DNA of 47,756 bases from Prosthecobacter debontii (GTDB lineage Bacteria > Verrucomicrobiota > Verrucomicrobiia > Verrucomicrobiales > Verrucomicrobiaceae). The notes beneath the pieces were generated by a model, which saw only the letters and a program-made list of their open reading frames with translations, had not been told where the DNA came from and searched no databases. Location: the NCBI GenBank assembly GCA_945869695.1, contig CAMBPV010000011.1:1-47756 (forward strand), given 5' to 3'. Shown here piece after piece: positions 33,940 through 42,391 of this stretch (position 1 is its first letter; every line of letters begins with the position of its first letter). Both the position numbers and the translations under genes were made by a program.

Positions 33940-35274
33940 TTAGCGCGCGTTTTCTCGAATGTTCAAAATGCCCGCGCCCAGCTGTTGGGACGGCGCTCCG
34001 GTTCTCTTAGCGTGGCTTTTTAAAAGGCGAATCACATCCTGCGACGGGACGCCCCAAGCCAAATACGCGGCGGCAGAGCCCGAAACGAGTCCTGTTGAAT
34101 GGGATGTGCCGCTCGCGATGGCCACTTTGTCAGTCTCCCACGCAGTGACCACTCCCACTCCAGGTGCCACAAGGTCCAGCCCCTCGCCCGAGTTTGAAAA
34201 GCTGGCCTGTTTACCCTTCGCATCGACACTTCCTACACTGAGCACGCCCGCATACGCCGCCGGGTAGGCGAGTTGATCCACGCCTTCATTACCGGCAGCT
34301 GCCACCACGACGGCACCTTTTTTCCACGCGTAGTCCAGCGCTGCACGCAGCACATCACTGTCACCCGTTCCGCCAAAACTGATGTTGAGGACTTTCGCAC
34401 CCCGGTCCACCGCCTCGATGACCCCTTGAGAAAGCACTGAGCTCACCGTGAAACCCTCGGGATCCGCCACCCGCACATCGAGGATCGACGTCGCCGGAGC
34501 CACACCCGGTGCCTGCGGATTCTGGCCTGCGATGAGTGAGGCCACGCTGGTTCCATGACTGTGAAAAGCCTGCCCGTCCTTCACCAGGTCCACATGCGTT
34601 ACCTGCGTCTCACCAAAGGTCGGATGGTTCATGATCCCAGTGTCCAAAACGGCCACCTTGATCCCCACTCCCCAATGAGAGCGATCCCCACCCGCAGCGA
34701 TCGCATCCATCATCGACTGCCCCCGCTGAAAAGGCGTCGTTCCGCCCTCGTTAGATGGGTCCGTTCTCGGCTCGTTCGGCAGTTGCATCCACAGGTTCGC
34801 CTCCGCTGAAGCCCCCCCTTCAAAATCACCCAGCAGATCCCGCAGTCGCCCGAGATCCTGATACCCGACTCGCAACGCATTCAAAGCATCCAGGCTCCCG
34901 ATCAACTTCAGACCAAAACCCGCCATCCTTTTCTTGAATGCCTCCTGCGCAGCCTTGTCGCGGAAAGTGATCAGCATCTCATTCGCGACCGCATTCGGTT
35001 CAGCCGCGTGACTCTTCAGCGCTTCCAAAAGCGGATCGCTTGATGGGTCGGCCGTCACTCCTTTGACCGGAGCTTCCTCCGCAGAATGGAAAGTCTGCGC
35101 CTTCCGATTCTCATCACGCAAACTGCCAGACCGCTGCACCGAGGGAGAGCGCAGCGCCCACTCATCCGGCGGCAGCTCTTTTTGACCGCGCATCAGAAAC
35201 GCGATCAGCACCAGCGCCGACAACAGGGTGACGGCAGACAGGAAAAGGATCGAGTTTCGAAGACGGTTCTCCAT
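33940..35274 (-). CDS. membrane-anchored subtilisin-like serine peptidase (S8)
   Basis: 444 residues. An N-terminal signal anchor (about 8-28, SILFLSAVTLLSALVLIAFL) is followed by a linker and a propeptide-like region (about 95-150, NEMLITFRDKAAQEAF). The S8 domain has catalytic Asp211 (VAVLDTGI), His240 (HSHGTSVASLIAG), oxyanion Asn329 (AAAGNEG) and Ser391 in GTSHSTGLVSG, an uncommon variant of GTSMAAPHVAG. The catalytic domain should face the periplasm. The gene is convergent with the sigma-factor gene. Confidence 0.93.
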   Translation of the reverse strand: MENRLRNSILFLSAVTLLSALVLIAFLMRGQKELPPDEWALRSPSVQRSGSLRDENRKAQTFHSAEEAPVKGVTADPSSDPLLEALKSHAAEPNAVANEMLITFRDKAAQEAFKKRMAGFGLKLIGSLDALNALRVGYQDLGRLRDLLGDFEGGASAEANLWMQLPNEPRTDPSNEGGTTPFQRGQSMMDAIAAGGDRSHWGVGIKVAVLDTGIMNHPTFGETQVTHVDLVKDGQAFHSHGTSVASLIAGQNPQAPGVAPATSILDVRVADPEGFTVSSVLSQGVIEAVDRGAKVLNISFGGTGDSDVLRAALDYAWKKGAVVVAAAGNEGVDQLAYPAAYAGVLSVGSVDAKGKQASFSNSGEGLDLVAPGVGVVTAWETDKVAIASGTSHSTGLVSGSAAAYLAWGVPSQDVIRLLKSHAKRTGAPSQQLGAGILNIRENAR

Positions 35275-35346
35275 GAGCGATGCAGCACTCTACCATACGG
35301 GCAGACTGCGAGCACAGCTCATTTCGACCGAAAAGAAAACCAACGA

Positions 35347-37188
35347 CTAGGAGTCGGACTGATCCTTCAACTTCTTCGCCTCACGCGCCCGGATGTTTTG
35401 ATCCAGGATGCGCTTGCGGATTCGGATGGACTTAGGCGTGGCCTCCACGAGTTCATCACCTGCGATGTACTCGATGGCGCGCTCCAAACTGAAGCGAATC
35501 GGTGGTGTCAAGGCGATACCCTTGTCCGTTCCCGAAGCACGGAAGTTCGTCAGCTGCTTGCTGCGCGTCGGATTCACTGGCAGATCGTCCGTTCGTGGAT
35601 TTTCTCCCACGATCATCCCGTCATAAACAGGATCACCCGCTCCGATGAAAAGTTTTCCACGCACCTGAATCGTATCCAGCGCGTAGCCCGTCGCTTCACC
35701 GGACTCCGTGCTCACCAGAGTCCCCGTCGTGCGGGTGTTCATGGCTCCACAATGCGGCGCATACTCCTTGAAGAGATGCGAGAAAATGCCGTGACCACTG
35801 GTCAGGTTCATCAACTCGAATTCAAAACCGATGATGCCGCGTGTCGGTATCGTGCACACGATCGTGGTGCTGTGCGTGTGCGACTTGATGTCGTCGATCC
35901 GGCCTTTCCTCGCCGCGATCCGCTTCATGATGCCACCCACGTATTCTTCAGGGGATTCCACCCACATCGTTTCATAAGGCTCCAGCGTCGTGCCGTCTTC
36001 TGCCTTTTTGGTGATCGCGATCGGACGCGACACACACACTTCGAATCCTTCACGGCGCATCTGCTCCACGAGCACCGCGATCTGCATCGCACCGCGCGCA
36101 CTGACGCCAAAGATACCCGCCAGTTCCGTGTCGCGCACCTGGATGGCCACGTTCGCTTTCGCTTCCTTCATCAGACGATCCCGGATCTTCCGCGAGGTCA
36201 CGTGGTCCCCTTCCCGTCCGGCCAAAGGACTGTCGTTCACCGAGAACTGCATCTCGATCGTCGGAGGATCGATGGCCACAAATGGCATCGCCGGAGCATC
36301 CGCCGATCCAGCCACCGTTTGACCGATGTCTGCATCTTCAAATCCACTGATGCCCACGATGTCACCGGCCGTGCCGATCACCGCATCACTGAAAGCCAGA
36401 CCCGTGTATTGAAACACTTTCGTCACCTTGATCGCTTTAGCCGGTTCTCCAGGCTCTTTCCCCAAAATGAACACACGATCACTCATCTTCACCGAGCCAC
36501 GGGTGATCTTACCCACCGCCACACGACCCACGAAATTATCCCAGTCGATGTTGCTGATCAGCATCTGGAATTCGCCTTCCTCCTCAGCCACCGGAGCCGG
36601 GATGAATTGCTTGATCTTCTCCAGCAGGAAACTCATGTCCTTCTGCTCACCATCCGGCGTTTCGCTCACCCAGCCAGCGCGCGCACTGCCATAGATGAAC
36701 GGGGCATTGAACTGCTCGTCCGTCGCCTCCAGTTCCAGGAAGAGTTCCAGCACCAGATCGTGCACTTTCGCAGGGTCCACATTCGGCCGGTCCATCTTGT
36801 TCACGAAAACCACCGGGCGCAGCCCTTGAGCCAGAGCCTTTTTCAAAACAAACCGCGTCTGGGCCTGCGGGCCTTCATAGGCGTCCACCACCAGCAAAAC
36901 ACCATCCACCATCTTCATCACACGCTCCACTTCGCCACCGAAGTCAGCATGGCCGGGAGTATCCACGATGTTGATGATGTGATCATTCCAATGCACCGAC
37001 GTATTCTTTGCCTTGATCGTGATTCCCTTCTCGCGTTCCAGGTCCATGCTGTCCATGGCGCGCTCGGTCGTCGCTTGGTTCTCACGATACGTGCCGCCTG
37101 CTTTCAGCAGTCCGTCAACGAGGGTGGTTTTGCCATGGTCAACGTGGGCGATGATGGCGAGATTTCGAATGTTCTTGGGGGAGGTCAT
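35347..37188 (-). CDS. typA: translational GTPase TypA/BipA
   Basis: 613 residues, the normal length. G1 AHVDHGKTT (14-22), G2 REKGITI, G3 DTPGHADF and G4 NKMD are followed by domain II ([14 protein letters not shown]), an EF-G-like domain III, a domain V and the BipA C-terminal region ([22 protein letters not shown] block). It binds the ribosome and aids 50S assembly and stress adaptation. It stands alone, 72 bp from the divergently oriented reading of neighbouring genes, and shows no oddity. A long open frame on the opposite strand is a coding shadow. Confidence 0.97.
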   Translation of the reverse strand: MTSPKNIRNLAIIAHVDHGKTTLVDGLLKAGGTYRENQATTERAMDSMDLEREKGITIKAKNTSVHWNDHIINIVDTPGHADFGGEVERVMKMVDGVLLVVDAYEGPQAQTRFVLKKALAQGLRPVVFVNKMDRPNVDPAKVHDLVLELFLELEATDEQFNAPFIYGSARAGWVSETPDGEQKDMSFLLEKIKQFIPAPVAEEEGEFQMLISNIDWDNFVGRVAVGKITRGSVKMSDRVFILGKEPGEPAKAIKVTKVFQYTGLAFSDAVIGTAGDIVGISGFEDADIGQTVAGSADAPAMPFVAIDPPTIEMQFSVNDSPLAGREGDHVTSRKIRDRLMKEAKANVAIQVRDTELAGIFGVSARGAMQIAVLVEQMRREGFEVCVSRPIAITKKAEDGTTLEPYETMWVESPEEYVGGIMKRIAARKGRIDDIKSHTHSTTIVCTIPTRGIIGFEFELMNLTSGHGIFSHLFKEYAPHCGAMNTRTTGTLVSTESGEATGYALDTIQVRGKLFIGAGDPVYDGMIVGENPRTDDLPVNPTRSKQLTNFRASGTDKGIALTPPIRFSLERAIEYIAGDELVEATPKSIRIRKRILDQNIRAREAKKLKDQSDS

Positions 37189-37374
37189 GGGGGGGGTCTT
37201 GGCAAAAAGGGGAGGTCGATCTTATGCTCTTTAAGGCTCATGGCAACTCATTCAGCACTTCTCAGCCCGATTGACGTCTCCTCACCCCGCTCCCACCTGC
37301 CCCTTATCACATCCTTTTGAGTCCCATCTGGATTGTCAGTTGGAGTCCTCCCGCACCTGCTCTAGGCTGCACAG

Positions 37375-38649
37375 ATGTTCGCTCGACTCTGCCTTCTCGC
37401 TTTCCTTTCATGCCTCACCGCGGCGGCCCAGCCGAACGCCGACCCCTTCCCCACTCCCCCCAGCAAAAAAGGTCTCCAGGTGCAGATGGTCGATGACGCC
37501 ATCGCCCTCGGCATTCACCACGCCGGCATCAATGTCAGCCTTGGCGCCCTCTTTCACGCCTCCCCACAGCCCAAATCGCAGACCTTCTCCTTCGAGGGCA
37601 CCGACTACCATCTCAATCCGAACTACCTCAAGAACCTCGACTCCCAGATCAAGCCCCTCGCTGACAAGGGCATTCTCGTTTACGCCATCCTCCTCGCCTA
37701 CCCCACCAAGGACGCCGCCAAGGACAAACTCCTCCTTCACCCCAAGGCCAAGGCCGATGGCAAATACAACATCTCCGCCTTCAACACCGCCACCCCCGAA
37801 GGACTCCGCCTCTACCGCGCCCTCATCTCCGTCCTCGCCCAGCGCTACAGCGGAGCCCACCCCGAAAACGGCCGCGTCTGGGGTTACATCATCGGTAATG
37901 AGGTCAATTCCCAATGGCTCTGGTATAACCTCGGCTCCATGCCCATGGCCGAGGCCGTCAGCGAGTATGAAAAAGCCGTCCGCGCCACTCATCAGACCCT
38001 CCGCCACCACTCCGCCCACGCCCGCTGCTACCTCTCCTTTGATCATCATTGGAATAAGTCCATGCCCGGCATCAGCGATCAGGAGGCCTACAAAGGGCGC
38101 GACTTCCTCGACACCTTTGCCCGCATCGCCCGCGAGCGCGGTGACTTCGACTGGCACGTCGCCCATCACCCCTACCCCGATGACCTCGGCAATCCCCGCA
38201 CCTGGCTTGATAAAGCCGCCTGGACCACCGACGACTCCCCGCACATCACCTTCAAAAATCTCGAAGTCGCCTGCCTTCACATGACCCAGCCCGAGTTCCT
38301 CTGGCAGGGAAAACCCCGCCGCATCATCCTCAGCGAGCAAGGCTTCCACACCCTCCTCACCCCCGAGGGCGAGCAACTCCAAGCCGCCGCCTACGCCTAC
38401 GCCTGGGAAAAAATCCAGACCCTCCCCACCGTCGACGCCTTCATCTACCATCGCCACGTCGACCACGCCCACGAGGGCGGCCTTCGCCTCGGCCTCTGGC
38501 GCAACGCCCCCCACTCCATCGCCGACCCCCACAGCAAAAAACTCATCTACGACCTCTTCCAAAAAGCCGGCACCCCCGCCTGGCCCGCCGCCGCCCAGTT
38601 CGCCCTCCCCATCACCGGCCTGAAAAGCTGGGATGAGCTGACTCAATAG
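37375..38649 (+). CDS. secreted DUF5722-like, clan-A glycosidase-like protein
   Basis: 424 residues with a signal peptide (about 1-19, cleavage after TAAAQ). The TIM-barrel pattern of clan GH-A is visible: WGYIIGNEVNSQW places the acid/base Glu at 176 after Asn175, and RRIILSEQGFHT places the nucleophile Glu at 321 on the seventh strand. HVAHHPYPDDL and AFIYHRHVDHAHEGGLRLGL supply further barrel-end His and Asp. I assign it to DUF5722-like proteins from memory of this pattern. It probably hydrolyses a polysaccharide in the periplasm or outside; the substrate is unknown. Confidence 0.75.
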   Translation: MFARLCLLAFLSCLTAAAQPNADPFPTPPSKKGLQVQMVDDAIALGIHHAGINVSLGALFHASPQPKSQTFSFEGTDYHLNPNYLKNLDSQIKPLADKGILVYAILLAYPTKDAAKDKLLLHPKAKADGKYNISAFNTATPEGLRLYRALISVLAQRYSGAHPENGRVWGYIIGNEVNSQWLWYNLGSMPMAEAVSEYEKAVRATHQTLRHHSAHARCYLSFDHHWNKSMPGISDQEAYKGRDFLDTFARIARERGDFDWHVAHHPYPDDLGNPRTWLDKAAWTTDDSPHITFKNLEVACLHMTQPEFLWQGKPRRIILSEQGFHTLLTPEGEQLQAAAYAYAWEKIQTLPTVDAFIYHRHVDHAHEGGLRLGLWRNAPHSIADPHSKKLIYDLFQKAGTPAWPAAAQFALPITGLKSWDELTQ

Positions 38650-38700
38650 ACCCAGCTATCGGCTTGACAAAAGTTTCGCTTTCGGAGCAAATGGCAGCTT

Positions 38701-39342
38701 ATGAGAAAACGGCTCCTCATCCTCCTCTGCTCCGCGACATGCACCCTCGCCGCCGATAAAATCCCCAAAGAGATGCGGCCCAAGCTCATCAAAGACGGAA
38801 CCCTCGTCATCGATGAGAAATTCAGCACCCCCGAGTTGGACAAAAAGTGGCTCGTGCCCAGAGGCGAGTTCGCCGGCAGCGTTAAGATGATCGATGGCGT
38901 CGCCGAGATCGACTCCGGCACCGGGCGCCAGGGTGCCATCTGGCAAAAGCTACCCGAGGGCGTCACCGATGCCGGCGTCCAGGTCCTCCTCCAGCCCACC
39001 TCCGTCAATGGGATGGGCCTCCGTTTCCTCGCCGCCAATCCCGAGGCCCAGCGCAGTTGGAAGATTGCCGTCATCATCTACAGCACCGGCTTCGTCCGCG
39101 CCGTCGTCCCTGACGGCACCAAACTCAAGGTCATCAAGTCCGCCAAGATCGACCTCACCCGCGACGACTGGTGGCGCATCTACGTCGAGTCCAAAGGCGA
39201 TAAACTCAACGTCCGCGTCAATGGCGAGGACCTGTTTCAAATCGACACCCCCGAGACCGAAGGCCCCAAGACCGGCTTCATGGTTAACCTCTACGGCGGC
39301 AAAGGCCTCGTTGACGACATCCACCTCCTCACCGTCCCCTGA
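38701..39342 (+). CDS. secreted concanavalin-like (DUF1080-type) protein
   Basis: 213 residues with a signal peptide (about 1-18, LLILLCSATCTLAA). The mature part is a beta-sandwich with a typical opening (LVIDEKFSTPELDKKWLVP) and closing (NVRVNGEDLFQID, YGGKGLVDDIHLL) seen in DUF1080/3-keto-disaccharide hydrolase-like and related glycan-binding proteins. No catalytic residues can be pointed to, so binding is as likely as hydrolysis. It follows the DUF5722-like gene by 51 bp on the same strand, so both may act on the same glycan. Confidence 0.65.
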   Translation: MRKRLLILLCSATCTLAADKIPKEMRPKLIKDGTLVIDEKFSTPELDKKWLVPRGEFAGSVKMIDGVAEIDSGTGRQGAIWQKLPEGVTDAGVQVLLQPTSVNGMGLRFLAANPEAQRSWKIAVIIYSTGFVRAVVPDGTKLKVIKSAKIDLTRDDWWRIYVESKGDKLNVRVNGEDLFQIDTPETEGPKTGFMVNLYGGKGLVDDIHLLTVP

Positions 39343-39389
39343 CCTCCAAAACAGGAAAAGAGAACCGGCTATCTCACCCGTCTGCTCCC

Positions 39390-39490
39390 GCCGAAAGAAA
39401 GAGTCACCGGATGGCATCCTTTTCGGCTCCCTCCAAAGGAGAGTATCACAGGTTTTCCAACCTATTTTCTTCTTCCAAGAACCAAGAACG
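39390..39490. repeat. intergenic low-complexity element, copy 2
   Basis: Same order of parts as copy 1: GCCGAAAGAAAG (39390), GGATGGCATCC, then after a ~50 bp insertion TTCTTCCAAGAACCAAGAAC. It lies in a 521-bp gene-free gap (39343-39863). Confidence 0.5.
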
Positions 39491-39505
39491 CCCGGCTCCC
39501 GTAAC

Positions 39506-39523
39506 CGGGGCATTCTTGCCCCG
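39506..39523. repeat. perfect hairpin CGGGGCA-TTCT-TGCCCCG
   Basis: A 7-bp GC-rich stem with a four-base loop. Neither strand has a following T-run, so intrinsic termination is unlikely; it resembles a REP-type palindrome embedded between element copies 2 and 3. Confidence 0.5.
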
Positions 39524-39570
39524 TCTGCACTGCCACCGCCCCTCACACGCAGAAGAGGGTGAAGCCTTTT

Positions 39571-39732
39571 TCGGCAGAAAGATGGAGGCAGAAAGATTGG
39601 ATTCCTTCGCCAAGAACCAAGAACCAAGAACCAAAAACAAAGCCGCCCACGGGCCAGGAACGGGAAACCTCAAACCTTCAACTTGAAACAGCAAAGCTCC
39701 ATGTCCCCAAGTCTCCTTGTCTCCGGCGCAGT
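39571..39732. repeat. intergenic low-complexity element, copy 3
   Basis: Contains GGCAGAAAGA, GGATTCC, TTCGCCAAGAACC, a run of four AAGAACC-type heptamers (39611-39640) and a tail with CATGTCCCCAAGTCTCC and TTGTCTCCGG. The order parallels copy 1, including the CTCC-rich tail. Confidence 0.5.
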
Positions 39733-39863
39733 CGCCTCCTCGTCCCCTTTCACGATGCATGGCTCAGCATGGTGTGGGTGTGAAAGCCGAGCGCCATGGC
39801 GATAGCACCGACGTGCTGAAAGAGATCATGGTGTGACCGCAGGCAGCTGAAAGGCGCACCAAC

Positions 39864-40967
39864 TCAGGGGGCTGCGATCTCAAAGAGCAGCTCGCTTGCG
39901 ACCGGCCTGGGCGGAGCTGCCGTGAGATCGACCTCGAAGGGTTTTTGCAAGGTGTTGCCCGCCAGATCCTCAAGCGCCGGATCGATCTCGATGGGGTATT
40001 TCCTAGGCCTCCAGACCTCCCGGGGAGTGAATTGCCATTCAACCCGTCCCTGCCCGACACTTCTTGTGCCACTTGTTCCAGGAATGCCCACGACTCGCAG
40101 GGCTCGCTGGAAAATTTGCGGTTCGAAAAGTTCATTCGTAACGACCACAAGCGCAGCGGCCGTTCCTGCATGGGGGACCCTGACCTGCCAGCGGGCGGGA
40201 TCGGGCTGCTCATGATCCGCGGCAGCCGCCTGGATGGGGAAAACACCTTCTTGGCCGAGCGGCAGGCTTTTGGCAGACCGCCATCGGCCGGCAACGATCA
40301 GCCTATAATGTTCTCCGGCGGTCAAAACAGGACCCTCATCCACATTGAGGTTCACACCTGCTTTTTGCCGCCCCGGATGAAACATGATCGTCAGGCGTCT
40401 GCCGTCTGGGGACCACAATTCGGTCTCTCGAAACGCGCCTACAACCTCCTCACCACTTCGTTTCAGCAGCCGGAGATGATTCAGAAACACGCCCTGCTCC
40501 ATCGGCTCCGAGAAGTCGAGGTAGAGTTTCAAGGTGTTTGCGGGGATCAGGCCCGGACTGGGGGAAATTTGAACGGTGGGCACGGATGAATCCATGTGGC
40601 CGAAGGTGATGCCCATCTTGGAAGTCGATCCATTCGCGAAGTGGATGAGAGCCTCATAACTCTGCCCCCGCACAAACGGAGTGGCAGGCACAAAGTCCGG
40701 GAAGCGAAAACGGCCGAACATCGGAGCGTCCGCACCCCTGGCAAAAACCTGCAGATCGAGAATGCCTGAAGCAGGAGAAACGATCGTGAGCGCCTTTTCC
40801 TTGATGCGGAGGCTGAGATCTGGACCAGCATGGAGCTGAACCAAGGACAGCGTGCAAAGAGCGCACAAAAGCCTCCCAACACCGAAAAGGAAACCAGATC
40901 GGGCAGAGTGAAGCCGATGCGGACTGCCATCGGCAGCCTGTTTGGCACGGCCCGGCGCAGTTCTCAT
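39864..40967 (-). CDS. secreted protein with a Big_5-like (SbsA Ig-like) domain
   Basis: 367 residues. A basic N-region (1-24) and a hydrophobic stretch (about 27-46) suggest a signal peptide cleaved near LQLHAG. In the middle, PSPGLIPANTLKLYLDFSEPM is the start of a bacterial Ig-like Big_5 domain, and LTAGEHYRLIVAGRW its end; a second similar unit follows (about 255-350, YPIEIDPALEDLAGN). Such domains are structural or adhesive. It lies 18 bp downstream of the propeller-like gene on the same strand, so the two are probably co-transcribed. No catalytic motif is seen. Confidence 0.7.
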   Translation of the reverse strand: MRTAPGRAKQAADGSPHRLHSARSGFLFGVGRLLCALCTLSLVQLHAGPDLSLRIKEKALTIVSPASGILDLQVFARGADAPMFGRFRFPDFVPATPFVRGQSYEALIHFANGSTSKMGITFGHMDSSVPTVQISPSPGLIPANTLKLYLDFSEPMEQGVFLNHLRLLKRSGEEVVGAFRETELWSPDGRRLTIMFHPGRQKAGVNLNVDEGPVLTAGEHYRLIVAGRWRSAKSLPLGQEGVFPIQAAAADHEQPDPARWQVRVPHAGTAAALVVVTNELFEPQIFQRALRVVGIPGTSGTRSVGQGRVEWQFTPREVWRPRKYPIEIDPALEDLAGNTLQKPFEVDLTAAPPRPVASELLFEIAAP

Positions 40968-40985
40968 GCCTCAAGTTTTAATTTT

Positions 40986-42104
40986 TCACGGCAGGTCGAC
41001 CACTTCGAGGCTCAGACTGCCCTCGTTGTCTTTCAGGATGATCGCTCGGGAGTTGTCGAGTTTGTCGGCCTGCACGGCTCCGAAGAGGGAATCGACGATT
41101 TCGATGCCAGCGGGACCTTTGGGTTTCCCGACATCGCGGCGGGCCGCATTCTCATTCGTCTGCGCGGCATCGAGGTAATCCATGCTGATGCGGGCTGCCC
41201 ACATTTGGCTGGGACCAAAGGTGTTTTTCGCAAAGCGCTGGGTTTGCACGACGAGCCAGTCCTTGCCGCTTTTGTCGGTGTAGCTGAAAAGATCGAGCGG
41301 GCGGTTCCCGCCGCCGAGTTCCACCATGCTGACTCCCTTGACTTGGTCGCCGCTTCGCAGGTCATTGAGTTTAAACTTGGCCACCGGGGTGCAGGCAAAC
41401 GCGCCCACGACATAAGTCTCGCCATTTTGGGAATAGGGAATGAAGCTCTGAATGGGTGCCTTGGTCTCCCACTTGCGATGCGCGACATGGTAAGTCTCCG
41501 CGCTGAAAACGCTGGCAGTGCTGCCGTGCTTGACCGGCACGGGGATGGTGAAGATGCGGGAGGCGAATTCCTCGTTGCAGGTGCCGGTGGCAAACACGTG
41601 CGTGCCATCAAAAGCAACGTCGGTGATGTTCGTCACCTTGCTGGCAGTGCCGCCGGGCAGCGTGATGCGGGCCCATGGCAGATTGGCGGTGTCAAAAGGA
41701 GCCACTTTGCCAGCGGCATCCACGGTCACGATGAGCACCGCATTGTCCGGCCGGCGCTGCACAGCCAGATAAAGGCGGCCACTGGCAGGGTTCGCGGCCA
41801 GGTCTTTGATGGTGATGTCTTCCCTCCTGGCCCCCAACCCGCTGGCGATGACGCTGCCGATATCCGCCACGGGCTTCTCCAGCACCTTTCTCTCAGGCCC
41901 CACGTCGCCCGTCTGGATGACCACGATGCTGGCCGTGCCGGGCTCGGCGACCAGGAGAAACCCATCGGGACCAAAGCTGAGCGAGGAGAGCGATTTGAAC
42001 TCGAGGCCGCCAATCTGGGGCGAGTCAATCAGCGAGGGTGAAACGGCGACCGGAGCCGCGACAAGGGTGGTGGCCGCCAAGGCGGTGTAGAGGATGAATT
42101 TCAT
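40986..42104 (-). CDS. secreted beta-propeller-like hypothetical protein
   Basis: 372 residues from ATG 42104, chosen because it opens a clean signal peptide (MKFILYTALAATTLVAAP); an upstream extension to 42287 has no signal. Repeated blade-like segments (FGPDGFLLVAEPGTASIVVI, LAANPASGRLYLAVQRR, DVAFDGTHVFATGTCNEEF) suggest a beta-propeller. I cannot name a family or a reaction. It is in tandem with the Big_5-like gene downstream. Confidence 0.65.
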   Translation of the reverse strand: MKFILYTALAATTLVAAPVAVSPSLIDSPQIGGLEFKSLSSLSFGPDGFLLVAEPGTASIVVIQTGDVGPERKVLEKPVADIGSVIASGLGARREDITIKDLAANPASGRLYLAVQRRPDNAVLIVTVDAAGKVAPFDTANLPWARITLPGGTASKVTNITDVAFDGTHVFATGTCNEEFASRIFTIPVPVKHGSTASVFSAETYHVAHRKWETKAPIQSFIPYSQNGETYVVGAFACTPVAKFKLNDLRSGDQVKGVSMVELGGGNRPLDLFSYTDKSGKDWLVVQTQRFAKNTFGPSQMWAARISMDYLDAAQTNENAARRDVGKPKGPAGIEIVDSLFGAVQADKLDNSRAIILKDNEGSLSLEVVDLP

Positions 42105-42391
42105 GCTGCGTGTCTGCCAGGAAATTGCTTTTGAGCGGGCGTGTTTGAGTTGGGTCTGAACGTGAAGCGGAGACGGGTGACGAGGTGGGACTACGGGATC
42201 ACCCATACCGGCGGAGGTAGTTTTTTTGGCCATGCGGTCCGCCACTGTGCCGAATGCGGCGAAGATCGCAAGGGCGGAGCGTCCCATGCACGGGCAGTTT
42301 GGACATTGAACGCAAGGGATGCTTCCTCAAATCTGACCGCCCAACCCTAGGCACCGCCGCAGCCAAAGGCCGGGGCGGTGTCACGGTCTCC

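Noticed and set aside
35086..37320. 744-codon open frame on the plus strand opposite typA
   Set aside because: Rich in Arg/His, no domain, entirely antisense to a well-conserved GTPase gene: a coding shadow.
37408..38646. 412-codon Gly/Val/Glu-rich frame opposite the DUF5722-like gene
   Set aside because: The composition is the complement of GC-rich codons, and the plus-strand gene has a signal peptide and active-site motifs.
39506..39523. Intrinsic terminator
   Set aside because: Good stem, but no T-run follows on either strand.
39601..39645. CRISPR-like tandem repeats
   Set aside because: The AAGAACC heptamers are contiguous and imperfect, with no spacers and no cas genes.
39755..39863. 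In-frame continuation of 37 codons after the TGA of the Big_5-like gene (HVGAIAMALGFHTHTM...)
   Set aside because: It looks protein-like but there is no domain to extend, no Sec-related signal for read-through, and the sequence adjoins repetitive DNA. A disrupted neighbour or chance is more likely.
42262..42345. tRNA-like arrangement (GGGCGG paired with CCGCCC and a TCAAAT stretch)
   Set aside because: The D and anticodon arms do not pair, and the T arm lacks the GTTCRA core. At best a decayed tRNA or chance similarity.
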